Positions 38,159 through 50,208 are shown, counted from the stretch's first letter. The stretch is DNA of 64,000 nt from Tatumella sp. JGM118 (GCF_018257515.1 NZ_JAERJR010000007.1:1-64000); one strand, 5' to 3'. Notes: generated from the sequence alone by a model not told the origin. Program-made: numbers and translations.

Positions 38159-39903
38159 TGCCCGAACTGCATGTTATGAAGCTGGGCATAAGCCCCGCGT
38201 TTCTCCAGCAATTCTGTGTGAGAACCGCGTTCGATAATGCGCCCGTCTTCGACCACCACGATCTCATCCGCATTTTCGATGGTCGACAAACGGTGAGCAA
38301 TCACCAGGGATGTTCTGTTTTTCTGCAGTTCATCCAGAGCCGACTGGATCGCGCGCTCAGATTCGGTATCGAGTGCCGAGGTTGCTTCATCCAGGATCAG
38401 GATAGGACAATCGCGCAATAACGCCCTGGCGATGGCGATACGCTGACGCTGCCCGCCGGATAACAGAACACCGTTTTCACCGATCACCGTATCCAGGCCG
38501 TGTTCCATTTTGCCGATGAAGTCCATGGCATGGGCCATTCTGGCAACACGTTCGACATCCTCACGGCTGTATTGTGACTCACGGGCGTAAGCGATGTTAT
38601 TGGCAATCGTGTCATTGAACAGGTGCACATTTTGCGACACCAGCGCCACCTGGTTACGTAATGACTGCAGGGTATATTCTTTCAGATCATGGCCATCCAG
38701 CGTGATTTCACCGGACTGAATATCGTAAAAACGGGTCAGCAGACTGGCAATGGTCGATTTACCCGAGCCGGAGCGGCCTACCAGGGCGATCGTTTTACCG
38801 GCCGGCAGATCCATAGAGATATTATGTAATGCCGGTATTTCACGGCCAGGGTAACAGAAGGTCACATTACGGAACGCGATGTCTCCCCGGGCACGGGAAA
38901 TCACACGGGTACCGGTATCCGTTTCCTGCTCAGAGTCCAGGATGGTGAATAAGGTCTGGCAGGCCGCCATACCGCGCTGGAATTGCGCATTCACGTTGGT
39001 CAGTGACTTCAACGGACGCATCAGTGCAATCATCGAGGAGAAAACGACAGTAATTGTCCCTGCGGTCAGCGTATCCATGACTGCCGGGAAACTCGCAGCG
39101 TACAGGATAAACGCCAGTGCCAGCGAGGCAATCAGCTGAATAATCGGGTCTGAAATAGAAGAAGCGGAAACCAGCTTCATCCCCTGCTGTCGCATGCGGT
39201 TACTGACGACATCGAAGCGTTTAGTCTCAATTTCCTGCCCACCAAAGATCAGGACTTCTTTATGCCCTTTGAGCATCTGCTCGGCACTGGTGGTGACCTG
39301 CCCCATCGTGTTCTGCATGGTCTTACTGATGTTACGGAAACGTTTGGAGACCAGGCGGATAGCAAAAGAGACAATCGGCGCCAGTACGATCAGGATCAAC
39401 GACAGCTGCCAGCTATAGTAGAACATCATGATAAACAGGCCGATAATCGAGGCCCCTTCCCTGACGACCGTCACCAGCGCACTGGAAGAGGAAGAGGCTA
39501 CCTGTTCAGAGTCATAGGTGATTCGGGAAAGCAAGGTCCCGGTCGATTGCTGGTCAAAGAAGGCCACCGGCATTCCCATCATATGAGCAAACAAGCTGCG
39601 ACGCATCCGCATGACGACATTACCGGAAACCCAGGAGATGCAGTAACTTGAGACATAACTGGTGATGCCACGCATCAGCATCAGGCCAATCACGGCTAAG
39701 GGCATCCAAATTAAAACGGATTTATCGGCTTTACCAAACCCGTCATCAAGCAGAGGTTTAAGTAACGATAACATCAGGGTGTCACCGGCGGCATTTAGCA
39801 CCAATGCAATCGCTGAGACGATCAGTCCCGCCTTATGGGGGGCGATCATTGGCCAGAGCCGACGGAATGTCTGCCACGTTGAGAGATCTTTATCTGAATG
39901 CAT
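38155..39903 (-). CDS. msbA: Lipid A export ATPase/permease MsbA
   Basis: MsbA is the homodimeric ABC exporter that flips core-lipid A across the inner membrane. At 582 residues it equals E. coli MsbA. Six membrane helices occupy residues 20-320. The ATPase has Walker [10 protein letters not shown] (about 376), signature LSGGQRQR, Walker [15 protein letters not shown] and the switch histidine in [10 protein letters not shown]. It is followed by lpxK in the same operon and preceded by comEC 34 bases upstream. Confidence 0.98.
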   Translation of the reverse strand: MHSDKDLSTWQTFRRLWPMIAPHKAGLIVSAIALVLNAAGDTLMLSLLKPLLDDGFGKADKSVLIWMPLAVIGLMLMRGITSYVSSYCISWVSGNVVMRMRRSLFAHMMGMPVAFFDQQSTGTLLSRITYDSEQVASSSSSALVTVVREGASIIGLFIMMFYYSWQLSLILIVLAPIVSFAIRLVSKRFRNISKTMQNTMGQVTTSAEQMLKGHKEVLIFGGQEIETKRFDVVSNRMRQQGMKLVSASSISDPIIQLIASLALAFILYAASFPAVMDTLTAGTITVVFSSMIALMRPLKSLTNVNAQFQRGMAACQTLFTILDSEQETDTGTRVISRARGDIAFRNVTFCYPGREIPALHNISMDLPAGKTIALVGRSGSGKSTIASLLTRFYDIQSGEITLDGHDLKEYTLQSLRNQVALVSQNVHLFNDTIANNIAYARESQYSREDVERVARMAHAMDFIGKMEHGLDTVIGENGVLLSGGQRQRIAIARALLRDCPILILDEATSALDTESERAIQSALDELQKNRTSLVIAHRLSTIENADEIVVVEDGRIIERGSHTELLEKRGAYAQLHNMQFGQ

Positions 39904-39937
39904 TATTTCTTCACGTTGTTTGAGATTACCGGCTATT

Positions 39938-42190
39938 CTACCCGGATTCAGGCTTTACACCAAACCACTGATGATACCAGCGGGGGAAAATTTCTTCGCG
40001 CATTTCTGAGAGTTGATACTGGCGATGAGAGATCCGCAAGGAGATTTGCCCCGATACTGCCGTATCCGACCAGCGAAAACCGGCGTTACGGTAACGTTCA
40101 ATAACCTTCAGCGACGGCATTTTCCAGGCGTTATAACGGGCAACCGATGCCATGGCCACCTCTCCCTTCACCGTCCTGAGCAGCACCGGGGATGACGAGG
40201 TATTACTGCCGTGATGCGGGACCTGGAGAAAGGTTGCCTGCAGGTGCTGTTTCTCCAGCGAAACAAGTTTCATTTCTGCCTGACGCTCCAGATCCCCGGT
40301 CAGCAACAGACTAAAAAAACCATCTGAGACTTTAATGACACAGGACTCATTATTCTGGCCGTTTGTGCCACCCGCGGGAGGCCAGAGCACACTAAAGCTG
40401 AGTCGCTGCCATTGCCAGCGCTCTCCGCGTACGCAGCGAAGATATCCGCGGCGGGAAAATGCTGTTCTGACCGGTGTTGCCGGCCAGTAAGAGAGGACCC
40501 CATTGAGACCGCCATAATGATCCAGATGACGATGGCTGATAATCACTTGCTGCAATTTTAATCCGTGACTTAACAACCAGGGAACAATAATACGTTCTCC
40601 GGCATTACTTTGCTGCCAGCGATTGCCGGTATCATAGACCACCGCTTCATCTCCCTGACTTATCACCACGGCCAGGCCATGCCCGACATCCAGCATATCC
40701 ACTCGCCATTCGTCATTGCGGGGCGGATAACGCCATAGCAGACAGCAGAGTAATAATGCCAGGCCGTGAAAGGGATAATGAAAGCAGGCCGCGGAGCGAA
40801 AAAAGAGCAGGCCACCCCAGACCACCGGGCCCCACAGATAAACATCGGTCACATACCACCATCCCGGTGGCGGAGACTCAAGCAACATCACCAGCAGTGT
40901 GAGAGATTGATCGGCCAGTTGCCAGAAGAGTCCGGAAAGCCCCGTGGGGATAAGGAGTAATGCCAGCCCTGCAACGGGTAACGTAAACAGAGAAATCAGC
41001 GGAATGGCGATCAGATTCGCAGGTAAAGCCAGCAGGCTGGTACCGTTAAATAATAATGCCTGTAGCGGTAACATCAGTAGCAACATCCCCGACTGCAGAT
41101 GTAATAGCTGCAGACTTCGCCAGCGCCAGTGCCGGGCATAATACCGAGGCAAGGCAAACCACCGGTACCAGATCAGTAACATCAGGACCGCCAGCGTTGA
41201 TAGCCAGAAGCTTTCGGATAAGACAAACATCGGGTCACTGAGCAACAGGAGCCCCGCGCACAATAGCCAGACCTGCCAGCTGTTGAAATTAAAATAATGC
41301 TGGCGAAATATCTGCCAGAACGTCATTGCCAGCATGGCCCGTAATGCCGGCGCCTGCATTCCGGAGAGCCAGGTATAACAGGCCGCCAGTAACAGACTGA
41401 TAATGCCTGGCAGAAAGGGGGTAATCAGACGGGCCGGTAACCCCCGCTGAAGATATCGCACGATCCCCCATCCCGATGCCGCCGCAAGCCCGATATGCAT
41501 ACCCGAGATAGCCATCAGGTGTGCAATGCCGGTCTCACGAAACAGTTGTGAAACCTGCGGGGATAACCTGTCCCGGACACCAAACAGCAGAGCCTGAAGG
41601 ACACCGCCGTACTTCAGCCCAGCCATTGCTTCGTCCGCCGCGGCCATAATCCCGGCCCTCAGACTACAATCTGCCGTAAGAACTTTTTTTTGCAGGATCC
41701 GGCCGCTAATCGGCCGGTAAGCGGCTAAGGCTGTACGTTGCTGATCATAGCCACCTTCATTCAGACGACCATGCACCGGACGTAATCTCAAACGCATCAG
41801 CCACCGCTGTCCGGGACAAAACGCGCCGACCTCTTCGCCCACATTCACCCTGGCCTGCAAGGCAGGAAACTGAGGTTGCCCGGAAATCCTCAGGATTTTG
41901 ATACTCATCTGCTGCCGGTATTGCTCAGTGGCGATAACCCTGACTTCGGCCGCGAGTGGTCTTTGGGTCAGTGCCTCCATCTGGTGAACTTGCTGCCGGG
42001 CTACCAGCACTCCCCAGCAGAAGATACCTCCCAGCCAGGCCAGCGCCTGTAATGCCCGTAATTCGCTGCGTAGCAATAAGAAGGACAGTAATACGATGCC
42101 ACAGAGTACGCTGCCGGACGGCAGTTCCGGCAAGAAGAGTAATGCAGATAACGCGAAGATGGTAATGCCGGAAAACAGTATCAGACTCAT
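39938..42190 (-). CDS. comEC: ComEC/Rec2-type DNA uptake channel protein
   Basis: This is the YcaI orthologue, a polytopic inner-membrane protein proposed to carry single-stranded DNA into the cytoplasm. The 750-residue product has an N-terminal membrane segment and OB-like domain (about 90-190). The competence domain follows, with [17 protein letters not shown] and PALRAMLAM and many helices. The C-terminal metallo-beta-lactamase-like domain has [20 protein letters not shown] and [16 protein letters not shown] 42190 with GGGAGGGG just upstream matches the E. coli N-terminal length. An open extension to 42277 was rejected. Confidence 0.93.
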   Translation of the reverse strand: MSLILFSGITIFALSALLFLPELPSGSVLCGIVLLSFLLLRSELRALQALAWLGGIFCWGVLVARQQVHQMEALTQRPLAAEVRVIATEQYRQQMSIKILRISGQPQFPALQARVNVGEEVGAFCPGQRWLMRLRLRPVHGRLNEGGYDQQRTALAAYRPISGRILQKKVLTADCSLRAGIMAAADEAMAGLKYGGVLQALLFGVRDRLSPQVSQLFRETGIAHLMAISGMHIGLAAASGWGIVRYLQRGLPARLITPFLPGIISLLLAACYTWLSGMQAPALRAMLAMTFWQIFRQHYFNFNSWQVWLLCAGLLLLSDPMFVLSESFWLSTLAVLMLLIWYRWFALPRYYARHWRWRSLQLLHLQSGMLLLMLPLQALLFNGTSLLALPANLIAIPLISLFTLPVAGLALLLIPTGLSGLFWQLADQSLTLLVMLLESPPPGWWYVTDVYLWGPVVWGGLLFFRSAACFHYPFHGLALLLCCLLWRYPPRNDEWRVDMLDVGHGLAVVISQGDEAVVYDTGNRWQQSNAGERIIVPWLLSHGLKLQQVIISHRHLDHYGGLNGVLSYWPATPVRTAFSRRGYLRCVRGERWQWQRLSFSVLWPPAGGTNGQNNESCVIKVSDGFFSLLLTGDLERQAEMKLVSLEKQHLQATFLQVPHHGSNTSSSPVLLRTVKGEVAMASVARYNAWKMPSLKVIERYRNAGFRWSDTAVSGQISLRISHRQYQLSEMREEIFPRWYHQWFGVKPESG

Positions 42191-42336
42191 ATTCCCCTCC
42201 CGGAGTCGGAGGAGAAGAGTGCCTGCTCTGGTACAGCAGTAACAACCTCTGTCAGAGAGAATGCGCGTGAGAACCACAGAGATTATTTAGCGAAGTCACA
42301 CGGGGGGAAGTTTTATCGGGCGGGTTCACAACAGGC

Positions 42337-42367
42337 AAAAAAAACGATACCCTAAGGTATCGTTTTT
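42337..42367. terminator. ihfB terminator
   Basis: AAAACGATACC pairs with GGTATCGTTTT, with A/T runs on both sides, 16 bases after the ihfB stop. Confidence 0.9.
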
Positions 42368-42382
42368 AGCATCTTCTGAAAT

Positions 42383-42679
42383 TCAGGCTTTGGCATTAAC
42401 CGCTAAATTCGCACGGTCACGTAACTCTTTGCCCGGTTTGAAGTGGGGAACGTATTTACCTTCCAGTTCCACTTTGTCACCCGTTTTCGGGTTACGGCCA
42501 GTACGAGGAGCACGGTAGTGCAAAGAAAAACTGCCAAATCCCCGGATTTCGATGCGTTCGCCTTGTGCCAGGGTCGATGCCATATGTTCAAGCATCTCTT
42601 TAACCGCATCCTCAACAGCCTTAGCCGGTATATGAGTTTGCTGGCTGGCAAGGCGTTCGATCAACTCTGACTTAGTCAT
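42383..42679 (-). CDS. ihfB: Integration host factor subunit beta
   Basis: IHF-beta pairs with IHF-alpha to bend DNA sharply at specific sites. The 98-residue protein opens [20 protein letters not shown]. It has the DNA-contacting beta-arm region with [20 protein letters not shown], in which the intercalating proline lies at about residue 65. The C-terminus (LAVNAKA) is about four residues longer than in E. coli. It lies downstream of rpsA, as in E. coli. Confidence 0.97.
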   Translation of the reverse strand: MTKSELIERLASQQTHIPAKAVEDAVKEMLEHMASTLAQGERIEIRGFGSFSLHYRAPRTGRNPKTGDKVELEGKYVPHFKPGKELRDRANLAVNAKA

Positions 42680-42727
42680 GAATCCTCCGGTGATTTCCTT
42701 TAGGGAACTTTTGACAGCTGGCCTGAA

Positions 42728-42754
42728 CAGACAACAGCATAACGCTGTTGTCTG
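42728..42754 (-). terminator. Perfect 11-bp hairpin after rpsA
   Basis: CAGACAACAGC pairs perfectly with GCTGTTGTCTG 15 bases past the rpsA stop and before ihfB. There is no T-run, so it may be a processing or mRNA-stability element rather than a full terminator. Confidence 0.5.
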
Positions 42755-42768
42755 CCTCTTCAGGGCAA

Positions 42769-44448
42769 TTACTCGCCTTTAGATGCTGCTTTGAAGGCTT
42801 CAGCCATCGCGTTAGAGAAGGTGCTTTCGTCTTGCTGTTTGTTGTTAACAGTAGCAATTGCATCTTTCTCGTCAGCTTCGTCTTTCGCACGAACAGACAG
42901 GCTTACAACGCGGTTCTTACGATCAACACCGGTGAACTTAGCTTCAACATCGTCGCCTACGTTCAGAACCAGAGTCGCATCTTCGATACGGTCGCGTGAA
43001 GCTTCAGAAGCGCGCAGGTAACCTTCAACGCCGTCAGCTAATTCAACTGTAGCACCTTTCGCGTCAACTGCAGTAACTTTACCAGTTACGATCGCACCTT
43101 TTTTGTTCAGTGTGATGTAGTTGTTGAAAGGATCTTCAGCCAGCTGCTTAACGCCTAAAGAGATACGCTCGCGCTCTGCATCAACCTGCAGTACAACGGC
43201 AGCGATTTCGTCGCCTTTTTTGTACTCACGAACAGCTTCTTCGCCGGTCGCGTTCCAGGAGATGTCTGACAGGTGAACCAGACCATCGATGCCACCGTCC
43301 AGGCCGATGAAGATACCGAAGTCAGTGATTGACTTGATTTTACCTTCAACACGGTCGCCCTTGTTGTGGGTTTCTGCGAACTGCTGCCATGGGTTAGATT
43401 TGCACTGCTTCAGACCCAGGGAGATACGACGACGTTCTTCGTCGATGTCCAGAACCATAACTTCAACAACATCGCCCACGTTAACAACTTTAGATGGGTG
43501 AATGTTTTTGTTAGTCCAGTCCATTTCAGAAACGTGTACCAGACCTTCAACGCCTTCTTCGATTTCAACGAAGCAGCCGTAGTCAGTCAGGTTAGTTACA
43601 CGACCGGTCAGACGAGTACTCTCAGGGTAACGCTTAGCGATAGCAACCCAAGGATCTTCGCCCAGCTGTTTCAGGCCCAGAGATACACGGGTACGCTCGC
43701 GGTCGAATTTCAGTACTTTAACTGTAATTTCGTCGCCAACGTTAACAATTTCGCTTGGATGTTTAACACGTTTCCACGCCATATCAGTGATATGCAGCAG
43801 ACCGTCAACACCACCCAGATCAACGAATGCACCGTAGTCAGTCAGGTTCTTAACGATACCTTTGACTTCCATGCCTTCCTGCAGGTTTTCCAGCAGCTGA
43901 TCACGCTCAGCGCTGTTTTCAGATTCGATAACTGCGCGACGTGAAACGACGACGTTGTTACGTTTCTGATCAAGCTTGATTACTTTGAATTCAAGCTCTT
44001 TGCCTTCCAGGTGCAGAGTATCACGAACCGGACGCACATCTACCAGTGAACCTGGCAGGAACGCACGAATACCGTTCAGCTCAACAGTGAAGCCGCCTTT
44101 GACTTTGCCATTGATAACACCGGTAACAGTTTCAGCTTCTTCGTAAGCTTTTTCCAGCGTGATCCACGCTTCGTGACGCTTAGCTTTCTCACGGGACAGC
44201 AGAGTCTCACCGAAGCCGTCTTCGACAGCGTCCAGGGCTACATCAACTTCGTCACCTACCTGGATTTCCAGTTCGCCGGCTGCGTTTTTGAACTGCTCTG
44301 CAGGAATCGCAGATTCAGATTTCAGGCCCGCATCAACCAGGACGATGTCTTTGTCGATAGCAACAACAACACCACGAACAATGGAACCCGGACGGGTTTC
44401 GATTTCATTCAGCGACTCTTCAAAGAGTTGAGCAAAAGATTCAGTCAT
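42769..44448 (-). CDS. rpsA: 30S ribosomal protein S1
   Basis: S1 binds mRNA leaders and helps dock structured mRNAs on the 30S subunit. The 559-residue protein (E. coli 557) carries six S1 OB-fold repeats. Examples are [70 protein letters not shown] and [26 protein letters not shown]. The last two repeats are more divergent. Codon use is strongly biased, as for a highly expressed gene. It lies between cmk and ihfB, as in E. coli. Confidence 0.98.
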   Translation of the reverse strand: MTESFAQLFEESLNEIETRPGSIVRGVVVAIDKDIVLVDAGLKSESAIPAEQFKNAAGELEIQVGDEVDVALDAVEDGFGETLLSREKAKRHEAWITLEKAYEEAETVTGVINGKVKGGFTVELNGIRAFLPGSLVDVRPVRDTLHLEGKELEFKVIKLDQKRNNVVVSRRAVIESENSAERDQLLENLQEGMEVKGIVKNLTDYGAFVDLGGVDGLLHITDMAWKRVKHPSEIVNVGDEITVKVLKFDRERTRVSLGLKQLGEDPWVAIAKRYPESTRLTGRVTNLTDYGCFVEIEEGVEGLVHVSEMDWTNKNIHPSKVVNVGDVVEVMVLDIDEERRRISLGLKQCKSNPWQQFAETHNKGDRVEGKIKSITDFGIFIGLDGGIDGLVHLSDISWNATGEEAVREYKKGDEIAAVVLQVDAERERISLGVKQLAEDPFNNYITLNKKGAIVTGKVTAVDAKGATVELADGVEGYLRASEASRDRIEDATLVLNVGDDVEAKFTGVDRKNRVVSLSVRAKDEADEKDAIATVNNKQQDESTFSNAMAEAFKAASKGE

Positions 44449-44481
44449 ATTGATAATCTTCAGGATTCTTCAATTTAACGT

Positions 44482-44504
44482 CCATCTGACTTCTTGTCGG
44501 ATGG
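44482..44504 (-). promoter_or_regulatory. rpsA leader hairpin
   Basis: CCATCTGAC pairs with GTCGGATGG (one mismatch), about 35 bases before the rpsA ATG. The E. coli rpsA leader folds into hairpins that drive efficient translation and S1 autoregulation. This stem is a plausible counterpart. Confidence 0.45.
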
Positions 44505-44573
44505 GGTTGTTTCACATTCTTCGCCTCATCCATGAAACGAAGGTAAAGCATTCTGTTCAATTTCCCACGGGGA

Positions 44574-45257
44574 TTAATTGAAACTCTTCAGCAAAGACTT
44601 CGCATAATCCAGAGATTTTTCAATCACCTGGTCGATAGTCATGCCGGTAGAATCAATTACCAGCGCGTCCGCGGCAGGCACCAAAGGAGCCACTGCACGA
44701 TTGCGGTCACGATCATCCCGTTCTTTTATCTCGGATAAAAGGCGCTCAAAGTTAACATCAAAGCCCTTTTCCTGCAACTGTAGCATGCGCCGTTGCGCTC
44801 TTTCTTCTGCACTTGCATCAAGAAAAATCTTCACCGGGGCTTCCGGAAAGACCACGGTGCCCATATCACGGCCATCCGCAATCAGGCCTGGTGCTTCTTT
44901 AAATCCGCGTTGGCGACGTAACAACGCCTCACGAACGCGCGGAAATGCGGCCACTTTAGAGGCGGTATTACTGACTTCCTGGGTACGAATTTCGTGGGTG
45001 ACTTCCTCACCTTCGAGGATCACCTGTAACTCACCCTCTACCGACACAAAGCGGACATCAAGGTGAGCCGCGATGGGCACTAAGGCTTCTTCAGAACCGA
45101 TATCCACCTGATGATGCAACGCGGCCAATGCGAGCACCCGATAGATAGCCCCTGAATCAAGTAAGTGCCATTGCAATGTTTCAGCCAGGGCTTTACATAA
45201 CGTACCCTTTCCTGCTCCGCTCGGGCCATCAATGGTAATCACCGGGACTGTTGTCAT
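44574..45257 (-). CDS. cmk: Cytidylate kinase
   Basis: Cmk phosphorylates CMP and dCMP for nucleotide recycling. The 227-residue enzyme has P-loop GPSGAGKGT (about 12-20). It also has the NMP-binding insert of the bacterial CMK family ([19 protein letters not shown]), [13 protein letters not shown], and a lid region rich in Arg ([23 protein letters not shown]). E. coli carries ycaL between aroA and cmk; here only a 200-base spacer is left. Confidence 0.97.
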   Translation of the reverse strand: MTTVPVITIDGPSGAGKGTLCKALAETLQWHLLDSGAIYRVLALAALHHQVDIGSEEALVPIAAHLDVRFVSVEGELQVILEGEEVTHEIRTQEVSNTASKVAAFPRVREALLRRQRGFKEAPGLIADGRDMGTVVFPEAPVKIFLDASAEERAQRRMLQLQEKGFDVNFERLLSEIKERDDRDRNRAVAPLVPAADALVIDSTGMTIDQVIEKSLDYAKSLLKSFN

Positions 45258-45391
45258 CGTTATCTCCTTGTCACTGTACTGAATTCAGCCTGTAAAAACG
45301 CCATCAGCTATCAGTATACCTTCTCTTAAACGTAATAAGTAGCAGAGGCTTATGCTGTCAGTCAGCCAGGAAAACAACATTTTCAGCTAAT

Positions 45392-45419
45392 CTCTCAGCG
45401 CCGGTGTCCCGGTGCTGAG
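45392..45419 (-). terminator. GC-rich hairpin after aroA
   Basis: CTCAGCGCCGG pairs with CCGGTGCTGAG with one mismatch, about 40 bases after aroA. The T-run is missing, so termination would be weak or Rho-assisted. Confidence 0.45.
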
Positions 45420-45457
45420 AATAAACATAGACGATAATTGACCAGCGCGGGCAATTT

Positions 45458-46738
45458 TTACTGACTCAATGCCGCAAACTGCCGGAAATAATCAGGGAAA
45501 GTCTTCGCCGTACAGCCAGGGTCAAGGATAGTCACCGGTGTATCAGAGAGTGCCACCAGCGAGAAACACATCGCAATACGGTGATCATTGTAGGTTGCGA
45601 TTTCCGCATGCTGAAGTTTTTGCGGTGGGGTGATATCGATGTAATCATGGCCTTCTTCAACCACCGCACCCACTTTACGCAATTCCGTTGCCATCGCCGC
45701 CAGACGGTCGGTTTCTTTCACACGCCAGTTATAGATATTGGTCATCCGCGTAGTGCCTTCAGCAAACAGCGCGGTCGTGGCAATGGTCATGGCCGCATCA
45801 GGGATATGGTTCATATCCATGTCGATGCCTTTCAGACTGCCACGGCGACAGGCAATGTAATCGTCGCCCCATTCGATCTCTGCCCCCATCTTCTGCAGCA
45901 CATCCGCGAAACGGATATCTCCCTGCACGCTCTCCCGGCCAATACCGGTCACACGCACGGTGCCGCCACGAATGGCCGCCGCCGCCAGGAAATAGGACGC
46001 AGAGGATGCATCGCCTTCAACCAGATAATCGCCCGGAGACTGATACTGCTGTCCGCCTTCAATCACAAAACGCTGATAGGACTGGTTTTCGACCGTCACA
46101 CCGAAGCATTTCATCAGGTTAAGCGTAATATCGATATAAGGTTTCGACACCAGATCGCCCTTGATAGTGATCACCGTCTGTCGGGCGGCCAGTGGTGCCG
46201 CCATCAGTAATGCGGTCAGGAACTGGCTGGAAACGCTGCCATCCACACTGATTTCCCCTCCGGTAAACCCTCCACCGATCCGCAGTGGCGGATAGTTTTC
46301 GTTTTCCAGGTAAGTAATGTCCGCCCCCCCCTGACGCAGGGCATCGACCAGATGACCAATCGGGCGTTCTTTCATGCGCGGTTCACCGGTCAGCACTATA
46401 TCATTGCCGGCCAGACTTAACGCTGCAGCCAGCGGACGCATCGCGGTACCGGCATTCCCCAGAAACAGTTCAACTCCGGCGTCAGAACGTAACGCGCTCC
46501 CGGTCCCGGTCACCACACATTCGGTACGGTCCTCAGAAAGTGAATACTGAACCCCGAGCAGGGATAATCCGTTCAGCATATGTTTAATATCATCGCTGTC
46601 CAGAAGGTTGGTCAGGCGTGTCGTGCCTTTCGCCATGGCGGCAAGCAACAGTGCCCGGTTGGAAACACTTTTGGAACCCGGCAGGTTTACGGTGCCCTCA
46701 ACATGGGCGACAGGTTGTAAGGTCAGAGAATCCGACAT
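45458..46738 (-). CDS. aroA: EPSP synthase (3-phosphoshikimate 1-carboxyvinyltransferase)
   Basis: AroA joins PEP to shikimate-3-phosphate in the chorismate pathway. The 426-residue enzyme (E. coli 427) has [18 protein letters not shown] at the N-terminus, [19 protein letters not shown] around residues 90-108 (class I glyphosate-sensitive motif), [14 protein letters not shown], and the C-terminal [11 protein letters not shown]. It lies 74 bases downstream of serC, the classical serC-aroA operon, with a hairpin between them. Confidence 0.97.
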   Translation of the reverse strand: MSDSLTLQPVAHVEGTVNLPGSKSVSNRALLLAAMAKGTTRLTNLLDSDDIKHMLNGLSLLGVQYSLSEDRTECVVTGTGSALRSDAGVELFLGNAGTAMRPLAAALSLAGNDIVLTGEPRMKERPIGHLVDALRQGGADITYLENENYPPLRIGGGFTGGEISVDGSVSSQFLTALLMAAPLAARQTVITIKGDLVSKPYIDITLNLMKCFGVTVENQSYQRFVIEGGQQYQSPGDYLVEGDASSASYFLAAAAIRGGTVRVTGIGRESVQGDIRFADVLQKMGAEIEWGDDYIACRRGSLKGIDMDMNHIPDAAMTIATTALFAEGTTRMTNIYNWRVKETDRLAAMATELRKVGAVVEEGHDYIDITPPQKLQHAEIATYNDHRIAMCFSLVALSDTPVTILDPGCTAKTFPDYFRQFAALSQ

Positions 46739-46761
46739 GTAAAATCACTCTTTTTATAAGA

Positions 46762-46786
46762 CAAAAACCCCGTCCATGACGGGGTA
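46762..46786 (-). terminator. Intercistronic serC-aroA terminator/attenuator
   Basis: ACCCCGTC/GACGGGGT with a CAT loop, followed on the minus strand by TTTTTGTC. It lies between serC and aroA, so it should reduce rather than abolish aroA transcription. Confidence 0.75.
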
Positions 46787-46812
46787 AACACAAAAAACAG
46801 CCATCCGGGGGA

Positions 46813-47898
46813 TCAGCCGTGACGACGTTCGAAGTCCAGCATGAAATCGGTCAGGGCCTGTACGCCAGCCAGCGGCATGGCATTATAGATGGAAGCCCGC
46901 ATTCCGCCGACCACCCGGTGACCTTTCAACGCATGCAGTCCCTGATTCAGAGACTCTTCCAGGAAAAGTTTATCCAGCGCAGCATCGGCTAACTGGAAAG
47001 GCACGTTCATCTGTGAACGGTTGGCTGTCGCCACATTATTCCGGTAGAAGCCGCTGTTATCAATGGTGTTGTACAGGAGGTCCGCTTTCTGCTGGTTACG
47101 CTTCTCCATCGCAGCGACGCCGCCCTGCTCTTTCAGCCACTTAAAGACTAAACCGGAGAGGTACCAGGCGAAAGTTGGCGGAGTGTTAAACATCGAACCG
47201 TTATCCGCCAGCACAGAATAATTAAAGACTGACGGTAAATCGGTACGGGCTTTGCCGAGCAAATCCTCACGGACGATCACCAGTGTCAGTCCGGCCGGAC
47301 CGATATTTTTCTGAGCACCCGCATAAATGACACCATAGCGGCTGACATCAATTTCATGGGACAAAATGGTGGACGAAAAGTCAGCCACGACCACTTTATC
47401 GCCAAAATCGGGCTGTTCGAAAATTGCCGTGCCATCAATCGTCTCATTCGGGCAATAGTGAACATAAGCCGCATTATCATTCAGTTTCCACTGGCTCATC
47501 GGCAGAAGCGCCGTTTTGCCCTCATGGCTGACTTTGATATCGATAGTGTTAGGCGTACAGAATTTTTCAGCTTCTTTGATGGCGCTATGTGCCCAGTAAC
47601 CACCATCGACATAATCCGCATGGCTTGCACCGTTGAGCAGGTTGCCAGGGACTGCCGCAAATTGCCCGCGCCCGCCACCATGACAGAACAGTACTTTGTA
47701 ATTCGAGGGGATCTTCAGCAGGTCACGAAAATCCTGCTCAGCCGTTTCCGCCACCTGGATGAACTCTTTACTGCGATGGCTGATTTCCATTACAGACGTG
47801 CCAAGTCCCTGCCAGTTTGTCAGTTCCTGCTGTGCACGACGAAGTACTTCTGCTGGCAACATTGCGGGGCCAGAACTAAAATTATACACCTGCGTCAT
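46813..47898 (-). CDS. serC: Phosphoserine aminotransferase
   Basis: SerC is a PLP enzyme making phosphoserine from 3-phosphohydroxypyruvate, and it also serves pyridoxal phosphate synthesis. The 361-residue protein (E. coli 362) has [37 protein letters not shown], and the Schiff-base lysine in [13 protein letters not shown] at about 198. It is the first gene of serC-aroA and is divergent from ycaO. E. coli ycaP, normally in this spacer, is absent. Confidence 0.97.
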   Translation of the reverse strand: MTQVYNFSSGPAMLPAEVLRRAQQELTNWQGLGTSVMEISHRSKEFIQVAETAEQDFRDLLKIPSNYKVLFCHGGGRGQFAAVPGNLLNGASHADYVDGGYWAHSAIKEAEKFCTPNTIDIKVSHEGKTALLPMSQWKLNDNAAYVHYCPNETIDGTAIFEQPDFGDKVVVADFSSTILSHEIDVSRYGVIYAGAQKNIGPAGLTLVIVREDLLGKARTDLPSVFNYSVLADNGSMFNTPPTFAWYLSGLVFKWLKEQGGVAAMEKRNQQKADLLYNTIDNSGFYRNNVATANRSQMNVPFQLADAALDKLFLEESLNQGLHALKGHRVVGGMRASIYNAMPLAGVQALTDFMLDFERRHG

Positions 47899-48189
47899 TT
47901 ATACTCACCATGGTTACAACGAATGATTATCCGGTACTTACCGGTTTTATCACTGCGGCAATAACCCTGCAATAATAAATCTCTGCAGGTGATGATTTTA
48001 AAGGATATCCCCCTGTTCCTTCATGGCACTGGTGTTTTATCCTGCCATATTTTGCTGACCTTAAGACTCCCCCTGCCGGCGCATTCCGTACAGGTGATAA
48101 TTTTCATTCATCCTCATAGCGATAGCGGAAGAAAATCCGTATCATTGCCGGCAACTCAATTACTCATGATCCCCGGGAGAACGCGGCCC

Positions 48190-49953
48190 ATGACACAAAC
48201 ATTTATACCAGGCAAAGATGCCGCACTGGAAGATTCCATCACCCGGTTTCAGGACAAATTACAGGCGCTGGGTTTCAACATTGAAGAAGCCTCATGGCTG
48301 AACCCTGTCCCCAATGTGTGGTCAGTGCATATCCGCGATCGCGATTGTCCGCTCTGCTTTACTAATGGTAAAGGCGCCAGCCGTAAAGCGGCTCTGGCTT
48401 CCGCGCTGGGTGAATACTTCGAGCGTTTATCGACCAACTATTTCTTTGCCGATTTCTGGCTGGGTAACCGTATTTCAGCGGGTGATTTTGTGCATTACCC
48501 GGACGAAAAGTGGTTCCCGCTGACAGAGGATGACAGTCTGCCGGAAGGGCTGCTGGATGAGGGTTTACGTAAATTTTATGACTCGGATGATGTGCTGGGT
48601 GCCAGCCTGCTGATCGATTTACAATCCGGCAATGATGAACGCGGGATCTGTGCCCTGCCTTTCACCCGCCAGTCGGACAACAAGACGGTCTATATTCCGA
48701 TGAATATCATCGGTAACCTGTATGTTTCCAACGGCATGTCTGCCGGTAACACCGCCAGTGAAGCGCGTGTACAAGGGCTTTCTGAAGTCTTTGAGCGCTA
48801 TATTAAAAACCGCATTATTGCTGAGTCCATCAGCCTGCCGGAAATTCCTGACGCGGTCATGGCGCGTTATCCTGCCGTGACGGAAGCCATCGGTCAGCTG
48901 GAAGCCGAAGGTTTTCCTATTTTTGCCTATGATGCGTCGCTGGGTGACAAATATCCGGTGATCTGTGTGGTGTTATTCAACCCTTCTAATGGTACCTGTT
49001 TCGCCTCCTTCGGTGCACACCCTGATTTTGGTGTGGCGCTGGAGCGTACGGTGACCGAACTATTGCAGGGTCGCAGCCTGAAAGATCTCGACGTCTTCAC
49101 ACCGCCCACCTTCGATGATGAAGAAGTCGCTGAACACACCAATCTGGAAACCCACTTTATCGATTCCAGCGGACTGATTTCCTGGGATATGTTCAAAGAT
49201 ACGCCTGATTATCCTTTTGCTGACTGGTCTTTCTCCGGCACGACCGATGAAGAATTTACAACGCTGATGAATATCTTTAAAGCGGAGCAGCAGGAAGTCT
49301 ATATTGCGGACTATGAGCATCTCGGAGTGTATGCCTGCCGTATTATCGTCCCTGGCATGTCAGATATTTATCCCGCAGAAGACTTGATGCTGGCCAATAA
49401 CAATATGGGTGCAGATTTCCGTGATCTCTTCCTGAGTCTGCCTGACAGTGAGTGGGAAGCTCAGGATTATCTGGATCTGATCACGCGAATCGATGATGAA
49501 GGTCTGGATGATTTCACCCGGGTGCGTGAACTGCTCGGGCTGGCCACCGGTAAAGACAGTGGCTGGTCAACCTTGCGTGTCGGTGAGCTGAAAGCCATGC
49601 TGGCGCTGGCCGGCGGTGATACAGAGCAGGCGCTGATCTGGACAGAGTGGACCATCGAGTTTAATGGTTCTGTCTTCAGTGCCGAACGGGCAAATTACTA
49701 CCGTTGTCTGCAGACATTACTGTTACTGGCTCAGGAAGATGAGCGTACTGCAGTGGAATATCTGAACGCGTTTAACCGGATGTACGGCAGTGATACCGTT
49801 GAAGCCGCTTCTGCCGCTCTGAGCGGTGAAGCACCTTTCTATGGATTACATCCTGTGGATGCCGATCTTCAGGCCTTCCCTGCACATCAGTCATTACTGG
49901 CAGCGTATGAGAAACTCCAGAACGCCAAACGTGAGCACTGGAAAACACGCTGA
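48190..49953 (+). CDS. ycaO: YcaO-type ATP-dependent cyclodehydratase-family protein
   Basis: E. coli YcaO is the founding member of the YcaO superfamily and assists RimO-dependent methylthiolation of ribosomal protein S12. The 587-residue protein aligns fully with it. The ATP-binding motifs are SALGEYFERLS and GLSEVFERY, and the C-terminus is a TPR-like helical extension. It stands alone, with no precursor peptide or dehydrogenase gene nearby, so a RiPP role is unlikely. ATG 48190 with GGGAGA upstream gives MTQTFIPGKDAALEDSI. The frame is open a further 67 codons upstream but without family similarity. Confidence 0.93.
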   Translation: MTQTFIPGKDAALEDSITRFQDKLQALGFNIEEASWLNPVPNVWSVHIRDRDCPLCFTNGKGASRKAALASALGEYFERLSTNYFFADFWLGNRISAGDFVHYPDEKWFPLTEDDSLPEGLLDEGLRKFYDSDDVLGASLLIDLQSGNDERGICALPFTRQSDNKTVYIPMNIIGNLYVSNGMSAGNTASEARVQGLSEVFERYIKNRIIAESISLPEIPDAVMARYPAVTEAIGQLEAEGFPIFAYDASLGDKYPVICVVLFNPSNGTCFASFGAHPDFGVALERTVTELLQGRSLKDLDVFTPPTFDDEEVAEHTNLETHFIDSSGLISWDMFKDTPDYPFADWSFSGTTDEEFTTLMNIFKAEQQEVYIADYEHLGVYACRIIVPGMSDIYPAEDLMLANNNMGADFRDLFLSLPDSEWEAQDYLDLITRIDDEGLDDFTRVRELLGLATGKDSGWSTLRVGELKAMLALAGGDTEQALIWTEWTIEFNGSVFSAERANYYRCLQTLLLLAQEDERTAVEYLNAFNRMYGSDTVEAASAALSGEAPFYGLHPVDADLQAFPAHQSLLAAYEKLQNAKREHWKTR

Positions 49954-49976
49954 TACCGCGAACTGACACTCCCCCG

Positions 49977-50005
49977 ACAGCGCCGTGAGAACGGCGCTGT
50001 TTTTA
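49977..50005 (+). terminator. ycaO terminator
   Basis: ACAGCGCCGT/ACGGCGCTGT stem with GAGA loop and a T-run. Confidence 0.9.
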
Positions 50006-50208
50006 GTTCTGTCTTTTCATTCCCCCTTTCACGACCCTCCTTTTTTCCAGCCCCGACATTCGCAGATAAACCTAATCATAAGGGTGCGACAGCCCCGAAA
50101 TCAACAATAAAGATATTTTTTAAAAAATATTTTAACGTTATATTTCAATTGCTTAATTCAAAAATACCGGATAATTACGCCTGTTTTTGCCCTCTGCAGA
50201 GGTGAATA

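Noticed and set aside
47356-47964. 202-codon frame antisense to serC, and similar long antisense frames in aroA, pepN and rpsA
   Set aside because: They are shadows of conserved genes on the other strand with no ribosome sites or recognisable motifs.
47989-48189. 67-codon N-terminal extension of ycaO
   Set aside because: No similarity to the family, no good ribosome site, and ATG 48190 gives the conserved YcaO N-terminus.
48190-49953. YcaO as core of a RiPP (azoline peptide) cluster
   Set aside because: No precursor peptide, E1-like or dehydrogenase gene is nearby; synteny and full alignment identify the housekeeping ycaO.
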